Source: Xylogone sp. PMI_703
Taxonomy: Eukaryota; Ascomycota; Leotiomycetes
NCBI GenBank assembly: GCA_021399445.1
Contig: JAJTUQ010000013.1
Coordinates: 295,125-359,124 of the forward strand
DNA length: 64,000 nt
Reading direction: 5' to 3'
Shown: positions 24,125 to 35,130 of the stretch, piece after piece
How positions within the stretch are numbered: the stretch's first letter is position 1
Layout: the number at the start of each line of letters is the position of its first letter
Notes under the pieces: model-generated
The model's database searches: none
Told to the model about the DNA's origin: nothing
The model's input: the letters and a program-made list of their open reading frames with translations, nothing else
Made by a program: the position numbers and the translations under genes

Positions 24125-24318
24125 GCCGTTTGCTCATGCCCATGATGTCGAATACATAAGCAGCCGCGAAGGCTTGTAAGACTGCAGATCGCAGTGGAAA
24201 GGCGAGGCGAGTGCAAGGCGAGGCGAGATGGAGCTTGGCGACCTATGATCTGCTGGAGCTAAGGGGGGAAAAGTTGCTATGAAATGCGTAGATAGCTAGG
24301 TAGGCGTCCATACGAGTT
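24125..24318. promoter_or_regulatory. Bidirectional promoter with two GGCGAGGCGAG motifs
   Basis: GAAAGGCGAGGCGAG (24197-24211) and CAAGGCGAGGCGAG (24214-24227) lie in tandem, 3 bases apart, between the divergent UstYa-2 and tyrosinase genes. The tandem, same-strand layout suggests cooperative binding of a regulator. That is inference. Confidence 0.55.
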
Positions 24319-25959
24319 TTGCTTGAATATATGACAAAGATTTTCAACCACATCATGGTTTGCGTACACCTGGCTCAAAGTCCTATCATTGGACTCTTCG
24401 CAATTCTTGCACTCTTCTTTTGCGTTGCGAGTTTGATTGCACCTTTTTCCCAAAAGTTACACACTAAGATTCCAACGGTTTGGCTTTCTCAAGCGACAGG
24501 TCGTGCGGCCGTTGTCGTCTCTTCGGACAGCCCTCATACGTCCTATCGGAAAATAGCTACGCGTCATGATTTTGAAAATTTCAGACATTCTGGGCCACCA
24601 TTTGACCTGTATATTCAGTGCCAACAGCAATTCATGAGTACGGATGAAGGAGACATACAGTCGTATTATCAAGTTGCGAGTAATCTGATTTTATTCTCAT
24701 TGATTCCAAACCCATCTAACACCGTCAAGGACTTCACGGCTCATCGGATCGTTTATGGAGAGAGGCCGAAGATACCTCGGTACATAAAAAACTTGGAGTA
24801 CATGGCAGCATACTCTTTCCTATATGGCATAGGCCATATTTAGCCTTATATGAGGTGGGAATAATATATTCACCTGGTTCTATTTACAGCTGACAGCGGC
24901 GCAGCAAATTTTGAACAAATGTGCTCGCTCCCTAGCGGTACGCTACCCAGACGCCGAAAGACATGTTTATGTAAAAGCGGCGGATGATCTAAGATTACCC
25001 TATTGGGATTGTCTGTAAAGATATAAAGTTCTTAAATACTGATGCTAATAAAGATAGGGGCCGCAAAACCACAACTTCCTCAATTTGTCACTGAAGAATA
25101 CTGCGAAATCCAAACACCGGTCGGCCGTAAGATGTTGATAAATCCTCTTCATCAATACAATTTTCCACCTGGAGCAAAGGAATTTAATGAGCAAGTCGAA
25201 AATTCCGGCGTTCCGAGCCCTGGGATCCTTGATCACACTGTTAGAAAGCCGAATAGCAACTGGATTAGCCAACCGGACCGAATAAATATGATATTATCTG
25301 AAATCCGGTAAGTGGGCTGGGTTTGCTTAATTTGAGAGTTTAGCAAACTTATCGATCTATCACAGCTTGAGAAGCCGTACATTAAACCTGTACTCGAATT
25401 GCAATTACAGCTGGTTCTCTACCATCGCATACTGGCGGGAGTCACCTACTGGAGATTCATTAGAGAACATACATAACTTCATTCATGATGCCATTGGTGG
25501 TTAGAATTGGCCTTTGAAACGAACTGGCGAAAAACACCTAACACATTACAGGACACATGAACTCTTCTCTTGCCGCCTTCGACCCACTCTTCTGGCTACA
25601 TCATGCGTAAGCAACGCTCAATTAGAATTTCTTGTGTAAAGACTTAATGTGTAAGCAGCAACCTGGACAGATTATTTGCTCTTTGGCAAGCGGTCTGTCC
25701 CGGCAGTTTCGTTAATCAAACCCTCCCCTTGCACATCAACGATTCGATTGCCATGATCACAGAGGAGACACCACTTAGCCCATTTATACATAGAAATGGC
25801 ATTCCATACACTGCGACTTCTACCCGTAATATCGAAAACTTCAACTACACATACGCTGAATTGCTTTGGCAAAGTTACAATAATACCATGAAACTTGAGG
25901 ATGTTGCAAGGCATGTTAGAGCAGCATTAGATAAACTGTATGGGGACTATAAAGTGTAA
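24319..25959 (+). CDS. Type-3 copper tyrosinase, UstQ-like
   Basis: Seven exons (24319-24679, 24730-24854, 24890-25010, 25058-25307, 25366-25499, 25552-25606, 25659-25959) rebuild one 448-residue protein, and every junction keeps frame. A membrane segment lies about residues 21-43. Copper site A is H123, H145 and H154 (LHG, VHGS, IWHRPYLALYE). Copper site B is H322, H326 and H347/H348 (NIHNFIHDAIGGHM, FWLHHANLDR). The family oxidises phenols. In dikaritin clusters the tyrosinase (UstQ, PhomQ) is linked to Tyr oxidation during macrocycle formation. Here the gene shares a promoter with UstYa-2. No inactivating change was seen. Confidence 0.9.
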
Positions 25960-26748
25960 ATACTATGGTAGGGAAACAGGTTTTATAATTAGTAACCTGG
26001 CTGGCATTCATAAATAGGGGTTCATAGTTCTCGTAGTTAGCAATGATACTTTTTCATACTTTTCGCAAGAGTGGTTCATTTTACATGATGCTTTAGTAAG
26101 AGGTGTTTTGATGTTAGTAGTAGTAGTATTGATACCTGAGGTAGTGCCGGTATCGGTTGTTACGTGTCGATTTAGTTGTGGCCTTGATGTTCGGTGGTCC
26201 AGTAGACCGGTTGAGTGGGAATTACGGTAACTAACCCCTCTCGTTGTTTGACAAAATAATAGTTGGCACAGTGGGTACTTTGAGCGAGGTCACTACGTCA
26301 CACCCCATTTACCCCTATTTTTACCACTTTACTGTACTACCAATTCTACCACTTTTATCATTACTTCTACTATAATTTTTACACTGACCGAACGCTCTTA
26401 TGACCCTGAAACCGAATGGGATACTCCTTCTAAGGTTCGTGATCTGTACGTGCAATAGTCCCATCTGTGTATACTCCATTTCTGTTGTAGGATAACCCCA
26501 CGTGACCTCGCTTATAAGCAGACAACCATCATGTAGAGTAGTTTCCACCCTTTTCTCACTTCTCTCAGCAGAGAAATAGTACAATACACTTTTCTCCCAC
26601 AACAATTTCTCCAATACCATAATGGTCTATCTCAATTTACAATACAAAAAGTCCATCGTAATAGTCTGGTTTTTGCGGAGGTTCCTGGCTTGTAATCAAG
26701 AAGATAATAATACCCAAAGCGTGCAAGAAGCCTTTAAAATAGTAAGTC
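25960..26748. other. Spacer with probable LTR-retrotransposon leader remnant
   Basis: No gene. A stretch near 26255-26280 (AGTTGGCACAGTGGGTAC) resembles the leader just after a fungal LTR. 26500-26625 has promoter-like, C/T-rich sequence, but no retroelement proteins are visible. Confidence 0.3.
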
Positions 26749-27364
26749 TGTTGCAATATTCGGAGTTTACGGATGCCACTTCACAGTGTTCTTACGGTTG
26801 CCTATACAGTCAAACCCCGCTAAGACGATGACCGGTAAGCCGATAACCCCGTTACTACGATATATTTTTCCATACCAATTCAATTTCCCAGCCAACTCCC
26901 GATATTCACGATATCGGTGCTCAATTGTGCAAATATCGGTTTATCGAATAAGGCTATACCTAAAATGAATATAAAATCACCCTAATAGGATATAAATTAG
27001 TTCAAAAATGGATGAGAAAGGGGAGTAAAGGTGTGTAGCATCAGTCAGGGGTTAAATTGTCTCTCAAAAAGGGATAGCGTTTGTTCGATATGCCGATATC
27101 CTCGTTAAGACGATATTATTCTGGCGGACGAATTACATCGTCTTAACGGGGTTTTACTGTACTAGGGCTTACGGATAAGGTTTACGGTAGGCTACCACTG
27201 CAGGCAACCATAGGCACCCGTAGGGTGCCTGTACGCCCGTAACTGTTGACCGTAACGGTCTTGCGGCTGTAGCTCTCTCTATATATATAGAATCTGCTGT
27301 AGTTGTAGACTCCTTAAGCAATCAATACAATAGTGGTTCTGTATTCCTGCGTTTCCAGTCAACA
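26749..27364. mobile_element. Solo LTR with nested pogo-type MITE, target duplication AAGTC
   Basis: It begins TGTTGCAATATT and ends GTCAACA, like the LTR at 20303. AAGTC flanks it at 26744-26748 and 27365-27369. It is interrupted by the element at 26807-27159 and carries about 100 extra bases near 27162-27270, including a TGTTGACCG start-like sequence. It lies inside a mariner transposase fragment. Confidence 0.75.
26807..27159. mobile_element. 353-bp pogo/Tigger-type MITE
   Basis: Ends CAGTCAAACCCCGCTAAGAC and, inverted, CAGTAAAACCCCGTTAAGAC are about 24-bp terminal inverted repeats, flanked by TA at 26805-26806 and 27160-27161. The interior has no coding capacity. The ends match the style of pogo/Tigger elements, and a pogo transposase fragment exists at 11.8 kb. 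Confidence 0.8.
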
Positions 27365-27365
27365 A

Positions 27366-27640
27366 AGTCTAAAAGCTCTTAAATTAAATTCCTTTTTAAT
27401 TTGTTTGATTGAATATATACGTCGTTCATAATGGCCAATAAACCAATGGATAATTACAAGAATCGTACTGTCAGGCAAATTACGCGGTCGCCCTGTTGAT
27501 TTTTGTACACGATCCCCTTTTTTAAGCCATCCTCGTGCTGTTCCATCAGGAACACCTAATTCTTAAGCTGCATGACGTTTAGAATAACCATCTTGAAGCA
27601 TAGTTTTGTATCGAACACGTGTAGGAGTATCCCAAGCCAT
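27366..27640 (-). pseudogene. Tc1/mariner transposase N-terminal fragment
   Basis: The minus-strand translation from ATG 27640 gives TPTRVRYKTML and GYSKRHAA, then a TAA (CAA expected), then ELGVPDGTARGWLKKGDR and GRPR. This is the paired helix-turn-helix and GRPR hook of fungal mariner-type transposases. The LTR at 26749 cuts it after about 90 codons, and no DDE domain follows. Confidence 0.65.
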
Positions 27641-28451
27641 AGAATTGTATGTAAATAAAGTAAGGAGGGCTGTGTAAACAATGCGCGATTATAAAGCGGC
27701 AGTATATTGGCTTTACCGCGTTACATGGGGTGCGCGATTCATTTCTTAAAATCCTTACGTACGTACGCGCCTTTAGGTTTAAAGCGCGGGGTAAGCGCGG
27801 GGGAACCAGTAATCTTCTTCTCACTCGACGCAGAATCCATGCACGCCTTGACTCAAACCCTTGCAAAGAGTCCAAAACTCAACGTGGGTCAGGTAATATC
27901 TTTCCAAGTTTGTAGCTCGCTGCAGAGTATCTTATTGAAACCGACGCGATCCAACGCGTCGATTGCGTCGAGAGCGCGTGGCGAAATTATGTCACAGGTA
28001 CAGTCGTCACACCGCGTTGATCTATTATAACCGAAGTATCACGCAACGTCAGACGTGCGATTGTCTTAATTGCGGATTCTAGTGTCGTTATGTCGATACG
28101 TCAGCCACTGGCACCATCTCTAATGTTTAATATTCGGGAAAGGGGTGGGCAGGTTGGATGGTGAGACAAGTCGAGGACGGCATTGGGAAGCTTGGAGACG
28201 GTGGAGGAGGGCAGGCCGCAGGCCGGGTTATTATATCCCACACTAATAGTGTGGACCACAGTTTGCACTGTAGTTTAGTTTGAGCGTGACGAACCTAACC
28301 AATAGTGCAGTTTGCGCATCTCAGGCACACTGGTAGTTTGGTGTGGCCAAGTCAAACGGACTGGTAGTTCAATTTGGCCAGGCCACACGCACTAATTGAG
28401 TAGTTTGACGTATTCAAACGCACTGGTTGCACTATTCGGAGCCCTGAGCCT
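27641..28451. other. Spacer, CpG-containing, no gene
   Basis: It holds GC-richer DNA (27720-28080) with a 107-codon frame that has no recognisable feature, and a repetitive stretch with repeated CAGTTTG/GTAGTTTG words at 28236-28435 that may be a transposon end. I cannot assign either. Confidence 0.35.
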
Positions 28452-28718
28452 ATGAGCCGTTCAAGTGCTTCAGAGGCAAAGGCTATATATGATTATAAAG
28501 GTTTAAAGGCTAAATTAGATTCAATGCGAGGTTCAAAGGGTAGAACCAAGGTTCAGATCAATCCAAATTCCACTTTTGCACACATTGAGGATATCATAAA
28601 GGCTCAGAAGGAGGAGGCTAAAGTGGCTTTGTACACGTCAAATAACCCTGAATCAAAGCTTGAATTAATTAGCAGCCAAATCAGCAGAAGAGTCAGGAAT
28701 GGAGAGCTTTTTATTTAA
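28452..28718 (+). CDS. Small hypothetical ORF, 88 aa
   Basis: An ATG-started frame of 88 codons, Lys/Ser-rich, predicted helical and soluble. It follows a block of repeated CAGTTTG words that looks like a transposon terminus, so it may be the N-terminus of a transposon protein with the rest lost. No domain recognised. Confidence 0.25.
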   Translation: MSRSSASEAKAIYDYKGLKAKLDSMRGSKGRTKVQINPNSTFAHIEDIIKAQKEEAKVALYTSNNPESKLELISSQISRRVRNGELFI

Positions 28719-30111
28719 CTTTCAGGTTTAGCTGGTTATGCGTAGGTTGTTGAGTTGAATTCGAATTTTTTGTATGGCCCTGTGTGGTGTGGGGAGTGCG
28801 CGTGTTCCCGGGGTCTGACTTATTTATCCTTATAGCCAAGTGAATCGTACCGCAGTTGCATTGCAGGATAGTTAATTCAATAATTTTTTTTGATTTACCA
28901 CAATCGGACCTATGTTCGAAACACCCCATGCCCCCTTCTTGCATGAGGAATCCGCAATCTTGACATTCTTCCTGCTTTCTTCTAATTTGCTAGTGAGTGG
29001 ATTTTACTCAATCAGGGAAGTGGGGGAATGACAGCATTGGGAATTATTTATCCAAACACTATAGTGGACGGGCGAAATATTCGCGACAAGAATGATCCAG
29101 ACGAATGCGGTATACTGTGTAAAGTAAAAACCCCTGATAGTTCAAAGATGTAAGCTGTGAGACCCCACGGTGGTCTAGTGATTCCGAAATACAGTAATTG
29201 TGATAAACCGCGCCGTGTACAGTGGCGAGTGCTGACCGTAGAAGAGTATGCGAAGGAATCCAGGGTCCGGACCTCTCACTTCGACAACCTGCTTCCTCCC
29301 GGAACACTGGTGTGAAAATCCTCGAGACCTCATCCTTCATCCTCCGTGCTGACTCTTCCGTCCTCGCTTACACTACTGGCCTAGGCGCCTCGCATTGTGA
29401 TCAAACCGAGAGACTCACGTAGGCTCACCGCCATGTCGTCTCACCGCGATGTTATCGCTCGTTCTCGCACGAAGTCATCGTAATCGCTGGGGGTGGACTC
29501 TTAGCTCTGAGAATGCACTCCCAGGTTTCCCAGCTTGCACCTCGGGAAGTGAGAGTCGTCGTAGGCCGATATTAGATGACAAGCAGAAGATGATGTGGTC
29601 CTTACTGTGCACGCTGTGGTACACCAACTATTTGTTTCAAAAGAGACCCACTATCGCTTACCCTCCGGCCACCACTACCGGCGCTAAGCCTTAACCGGCA
29701 AGCAACTGCGCATTGCAAAATTGTAATAATGGAACTGCAGGGCCTATGCGCAACACTGCCGCATTCAGCATCACGCCGCGAAGTGGTCAAGGAGAGGAGG
29801 AAGCACAACCTCACGGAGAGGAAAGTGTATCTAAGGTCAGATTGGATTGAGCATCAAGCGCCAAAGACAGCAAGGGCCAGGATTGGACGGTAATTAGTAC
29901 AAGTACGGTAGGAGCAAACGATACATTTTGAAACGTCGGCCAGTCAAAGTGACTTAAGCTGGACGATTACTTGACCCTCACTGACCTGGCCGTGGATCGC
30001 CTGCAGATGGGAGACTCGAGCCGGCCCATACCTGGGAAAGATCGTTATACCGTAACCGTCTCGACTTTCCTAGTTAAGTACCAGTGTCTATTGGTCAACG
30101 GAATAGTTCCC
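28719..30111. other. Long spacer without a supported gene
   Basis: About 1.4 kb with no frame showing conserved motifs. A minus-strand Cys/His-rich frame at 28711-28944 could be a zinc-binding scrap, but it lacks a start context and neighbours. Confidence 0.4.
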
Positions 30112-30187
30112 TCAACCGGACACTCCCAGTAATTTATGCCTTATTATTTCTGGCTTTATGCCTAAATTACTGGGGGTGCCCGGTTGA
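30112..30187. repeat. 76-bp foldback element
   Basis: Arms of 25 bases starting TCAACCGGACACTCCCAG and ending with the complement, nearly perfect, enclose a 26-base centre that itself repeats TTATGCC. A mini-MITE or the stem of an LTR-flanking repeat. Confidence 0.6.
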
Positions 30188-30220
30188 ACAGTCTAGATAT
30201 TGGTAATACAAGTAAAGGGG

Positions 30221-30300
30221 TAACGTAATTCCCGGTGTGACCGGCCACTTGAACTTACGGCAAAATTGAGCAAAATCACCCCCTAGCAATATCAACAACT
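30221..30300 (+). repeat. Truncated relative of the 15.6-kb MITE
   Basis: TAACGTAATTCCCGG followed by CGGCAAAATTGAGCAAAATC and ATCTCAACAA-like sequence corresponds to the left arm at 15559. No matching right arm lies nearby. Confidence 0.55.
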
Positions 30301-30435
30301 ATACAGTCTCACAAGAAAAGTATATAGCTAATCAAGCCGACTTATCTATGAATATATTCTCCTCTTTTTCTTTCGATATCTAGAATAATATTAATCATGA
30401 TTTTAGGGCGTATAATCGTACAGATATGTTAATAT

Positions 30436-30911
30436 TGTAACGTTCCTACGTTGGGGTTTGGCTATTACTCAAATAATAGGCTTGAGAGGTAAAGGGAGCA
30501 AGTGAAACTTAGGTTGTAGAACTTTACTATGAAATGCAGGTGTACTGTAAATCAATTGAGTTGAGCACGAGGCTCCTATCTACTGTAAAACTATCTACTT
30601 ATATAGTGAGTGAATTAATTGGGATCCCTCTGGATCCCTCCGGTCCCAATGCCTATCACGTGAGCTAGCCGCCTGGGAGACTCCTACCACCCAGAATCTA
30701 GCAACAGGATTCTGTCAGTAGAATTCTACCAGCGCTCTCCTACCAGTCGTATTCAACCAGTCCATCCCTACCAGTAGGGTACTACTAGTCGCGACCGCAC
30801 TTATCGGTGTCATTATTGCCGTCTCATGTTTTACTGTTCTAATATTGGTTCCGGTCAGGCGCAGTAACATTCTACTGGTAGGTTTCTGATGTCACAGCCT
30901 GGGTCGTGACA
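30436..30911 (-). mobile_element. Solo LTR, Gypsy-like (TGTCACGACCC type)
   Basis: Read on the minus strand it opens TGTCACGACCC at 30911 and closes with AACGTTACA at 30436. Part of a second copy starts at 42760. The flanks AATAT and ACGCT do not match, so one side was rearranged or truncated. Confidence 0.6.
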
Positions 30912-31590
30912 ACGCTCAAATGACCAGGCATTTTCCTAGGTATGCCGGCGAGAGATTCTAGGACATTGATTTAATCGGGTGGCTCAAAACGACTATACGT
31001 TCGAACGCGAAAAACGAGTTACCGTGAGGCCGGTAACTTACTAACATTTAGCTGTTTCAAGACGAGAGCATCTTGACAACATACTTATTAAGCAACATAA
31101 TTTCATGGCCTCCGCTTGATGACACTGCGTCATTAGATCCATTGGTTTGAAGTGGCTGGTGCGCAAATATATTGCCGTAACGGGAAGGGCCCGCAAAGTG
31201 TAACAATGCGGTGGGTCTCTCCCCGTGGTTGGCGCCGCGACTTGGCTGATCTGCAAACTTGTTTTGACACCATTGGAAAATCTGCCTACGGGCAGTGAGT
31301 AAATTTTTACGCTTGGTACCCCCACAAGTCACTATCGGCAACCAAACCCTAGATCGTCCATCTCAAGGAGATAATCCTGTACAGGAGGCTTTGCCTTGCA
31401 GCACATGTGGTAAAGGATTCGCGAGACGTAGTGGTCTGGCACGACACGGTAACTTACTCAACTTGTTAATAATGTCTACTGACAGATACTGTGGGATCAT
31501 CCAATGTGACTCTTAAGAATGTTTTAAGTTACTCTTAACCTCTGAAGATAGTTTGAAGTCACTCTTTGTCCTAAAGGCAGAACATTTTAA
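30912..31590. other. Spacer with a C2H2 zinc-finger scrap
   Basis: At 31398-31450 the plus strand encodes CSTCGKGFARRSGLARH, a clear single C2H2 finger, followed by a GT..AG intron-like stretch and then no continued frame. It could be the start of the DUF3435 pseudogene region or a separate relic. Confidence 0.4.
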
Positions 31591-31599
31591 GTCTTTGAT

Positions 31600-33500
31600 A
31601 ACTTTGACTGGAAACTAAATCAAAGACTTAATAAAGATGACAAAAAGCTACGTAAGACCAAAAAGAAGAACTCTTTGTGCACACTCTGGAAGGTCTTTCG
31701 GCTTATTTGCAAGAGAGTTACAGGCGACAAGTTGAATCTGAAATTGAATTGTAACATACATAAAGTATCCTTTTACTCTAACTCCCTAGTAGGAATCCCT
31801 ATTAACTTCTGGCTTTAATAGGTTCTCAGAGCATTAGCAAAGAAGCGTAAGCTGAGCGACCAGAAGAGGGTTAACAGTTACATGACGATTGACAATCTAG
31901 AGCAGCAAAATCGAGATTACTCTAAGTACAACGAAGAAGTCATTCAAACTCAGAGAGTTACAGATCTTAGCTGTGCTCTTCCTCCTCCTGCTTACCCCAG
32001 CTGGTGCTCACTTAACATTAATATTATGACTATGATTCGGAGATATCCTGACTGTGCTGGTGTGAGATCTAGAAGGCGGGCCATATAATATTCTAATCAA
32101 GTTTATATTCATATTCATTAAAACGTACTTTGGCGAGAAGGATGTGTAAGTCCTCTTGACACCTGTTTTGGCATAAAGCGGTCTGAGCGTATAACTTTAC
32201 TTTGCCGCACTAGCTGAAGACGCTTGATATTCACCTCGGTGAACTTGAAATATAATTACCGTTGAGACAGGATTTGAAAGACGTTTATGTATTCCGCCGA
32301 GCTTTCTAGACAGTTATAGGCTTTGATATATCTGATAATAAACTTATCTTTTATGTGATAATAGTAACATGAATCAGAAAGATCGACAAGATACTAGGAT
32401 TAGGGATTCTAACTATCCTTTACAATTTACGCTATAATACTGCTAATAAGTGGACTTCAAATGGTTTGTGTCTTCTTCACTCTCCCTCTCCTCTCTTTCC
32501 TCTCTCCCCTCTCTAATTATCATGTTAAGCTGATTTGAACTCATGTAGTCAACGTGAGTGAAGCTCTTCGTAACCTCACCATGGACCACGTCAACTCGGT
32601 GCCGTTACAGAGGTATTACTTTGGACGTGATACCAACAAAGATCTCTTTAGCATCCTCGAGAGAATCAAGCCGTAGTATACACTAGTAAAGCAGTCTTGT
32701 AGCGTCAGTCACTCTATTAGTAAGCGCCGACTGGTTGACTTGACACCCGAGCAGTCTGCATCTGTCAACACTGATCCGCTGATTCGACGCCTGACCTTAA
32801 AGCTCCAGAAACTGCGTAAAGGATCTAAAGAATACAGAGCAGTTCGCCGAACGCGGAAAAATGAAAAGTAGCGACTACAAAGGGAGCTCAAGCAGCAGAT
32901 CAAAGACAGTTGGACGGCTGAGTAAGCCGTGTGACGACATCGAGCGCCAACTCGACGGCCTTGAGTTTGCCAAGTCTGCACCGGACATGTCCTATCATCC
33001 TCAGCGGTCAGCACAGAAGCAATTGATAGGCCTTAGCTGCCATTAATCTCGAGGGGCAGTACCGGCGGAGGGACGAGGCTATTAATGCCGTCACTCTGTA
33101 TTATACAGTAGAGGAAGGACGCACTGTACCTCTAAAGTTCTCGGGGCTAGCGGGACAACCACGTGTCTCTTCTAGCCCGGACCTGTCACCTTAGAGACTA
33201 TTGTATGCCGCTGTAATGTCCCTCTTCGTTAAGGATAAGAAGGAGAGGCCCCGGGGATGCTTTGTCTGTGTTAGAATGGTAATGTCTTTGTCGTCAGATG
33301 ATCCCTGTATTAAAAAGCTTATTTACGAGTTTTAGACTCCGAGAGATTTGACAAAGTACTTCAAGCGGAGAGGCATTTATCCAAGTACTAAGAAGGCCCA
33401 ATCAAGTGTAAACTCTATCGGATGACTTTTAAGCGTAAGATGTATTTCCAGAATCATACAAGAATGATTCATGGCACGGTCTCATGACATGGCCGTACTT
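31600..33500 (+). pseudogene. DUF3435 tyrosine recombinase relic (Starship-captain family)
   Basis: Consecutive pieces of one family appear in order across many stops and shifts: TLWKVFRLI near 31690; ALAKKRKLSDQKRVNSYMTI near 31825-31890; FIKTYFGEKD near 32120; DLKDVYVFRRAF near 32275; then SEALRNLTMDHVNSVPLQRY near 32550, VKQSCSVSHSISKRRLVDLT near 32690-32740 and a Lys/Arg-rich coiled coil to about 33050. The end is a C-terminal finger-like part (VKDKKERPRGCFVCV) near 33240-33280. This order is that of fungal DUF3435 proteins, which include the recombinases of Starship elements. The C-to-T type stops point to RIP. The enzyme is dead. Borders are approximate. Confidence 0.7.
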
Positions 33501-34160
33501 TTTGTAACTCGGGGAAGGAAACGGTTTTCTCGTAGACGAGATCTTTAACTAGGATAGGATTAAATTTAGCCAGTTAAGTTTTCGAAATCCTTAAATGTCA
33601 TTAAATCAACCTAAAATATCATTTGATAAAAGAATCTTAAATCCTATAACGCTCGTGGCTAAGCGTCACGTACTATATAGTAACACGCTAAAGCGTCTTT
33701 ACTGTACGTTGTGTAAGGCTGTATAAATGCTAAATTTCAGATGTTAAATTTCAGATACCACCAAAAAGCAAAATAAAAACGTAGTTACTTAGGCTTTGTC
33801 TTTGCATCGTGTGACGTACCTGTTGATGCTTTGAAAGTAAGGATAAACAAAGTAGAATATTACATCCTTTTACAGAAAAGATCAGTGTAAAATTGAGTGC
33901 GTCAAAACTACTTCTTTCATGAATAGGCTTATTTTGTAATTGTGGCATTATTTGCCAAACATCAAGAGTACTTGCTTTACTTTGATGTGCACGTAAACAG
34001 TAAACAGCTCATTCAGTGCGTCTATCGGTCTTTCAGCCTCAATGTTCACGAGAAACCAGTGCTGGTTTGAGGCTGAGGCTGAGGCTGAGACAAGAGTGCC
34101 AGGGGGTACGTATACTTCTTCGAGACGTGCTCTTGCAAAATCGTCATGCATGAGCATCTA

Positions 34161-34208
<48 letters not shown>

Positions 34209-34236
34209 ATCTTTGAGAGAGCGGTCAGAAATATGA
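33501..34236. repeat. Spacer with a (TAG)16 microsatellite
   Basis: 34161-34208 is sixteen uninterrupted TAG triplets. Upstream, 33590-33950 is AT-rich. A minus-strand frame at 33948-34157 ends within the region but shows no known domain and is not supported as a gene. Confidence 0.6.
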
Positions 34237-34451
34237 ATGAAGCAGATTCCTCCGGGTTCTCAGAACTCAGGGCATGATGGGCCTGCTTCAGTCAAGCGAT
34301 TGTGCACAGAAGCTGCATCCCAAACTTGCTGTGGTCGGGTCGACCTTCCTGTGCCATGCGCGTGTAGTCCGGCTTCATCAGTTCCCCCTCAAAGACTCCT
34401 TGTTGCATATTTAGGATTGCATATTATCCTCCTAACTTCGGATCCACTTCG

Positions 34452-34853
34452 ATGTGCCAGTATTCCGATATTGCACTGCGCATTCTTATCCGCAACACCT
34501 ATAGGAAAGGCGAGCCGAGCAACAAGCTTCTCGATGAAACTAGGAAGGAATTTAGCCGCGAGCATATCCTTAATTTCTACTGGCAGTTAACACCTAATTC
34601 CTCTTCATACAATCAGCTCTATGAAGATCCACGCTGGAACGACAGTAAAATTAGTAATATTCTACTAACGAATTTCACTCCGATTGTGGATAAGCATCGG
34701 CCGAAATGGGAAATTCCTGTAGTGGAAAAGAGTCATCGTCAAGGGTGCGGGAATAATACTTACCTAGGTGACGCGTCCGACATGCACGATTCCCTGCCGC
34801 CCGGGTTATGCCAGATTATACGCGTATTGGGGACTCGTGTGCTGTGGGGATGA
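34452..34853 (+). CDS. Unidentified cluster ORF, probably multi-exon or frameshifted
   Basis: A frame of 133 codons with Trp/Tyr/Asn-rich, globular composition and no membrane span. Just downstream the next frame stays open (34768-34980) and gives a sensible continuation (LPPGYARLYAYWGLV), which suggests a splice or a frameshift near 34795. It contains GGAAAGGCGAGCCGAG at 34504-34519, similar to the cluster motif but probably coding here. I cannot match it to a family. Location between the tyrosinase and the other cluster genes makes a pathway role possible but unsupported. Confidence 0.35.
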   Translation: MCQYSDIALRILIRNTYRKGEPSNKLLDETRKEFSREHILNFYWQLTPNSSSYNQLYEDPRWNDSKISNILLTNFTPIVDKHRPKWEIPVVEKSHRQGCGNNTYLGDASDMHDSLPPGLCQIIRVLGTRVLWG

Positions 34854-35130
34854 TGGTTTTCGGCACGAACATGTGATGTGGCTGGTTCTGCGTTTGACAG
34901 CATATGCCGAATCGCAGAATCAAGGCCCCTGTCACAAACCTGTACCTAAGACTCTATCGGCAGCTCCGTGTTCCTCCTAATAGCTAGACGTTATACGTAG
35001 TAATTAGTTCGAGGGGTAAGACCCACCGTTAATACTTGCCTGCTGTAGGACTGACACATCGGAAATGCACTCAGTTTTTAATAGTAAACTTTTAATTAGG
35101 AATCAAATAAAGCGATTTTAATCCGCGACG

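Noticed and set aside
26321..26620. 99-codon minus-strand frame
   Set aside because: It lies in LTR-like promoter sequence without domain or start context.
27707..28030. 107-codon frame near the mariner fragment
   Set aside because: Composition is driven by CG-rich repeats, there is no domain, and it overlaps another frame of similar length.
28236..28435. Repeated CAGTTTG words as a hAT terminus
   Set aside because: I could not find the partner end or a target duplication, so it was left unassigned.
34161..34208. TAG repeat as a CRISPR-like or coding Ser repeat
   Set aside because: A plain trinucleotide microsatellite with no spacers. The poly-Ser frame is a by-product.
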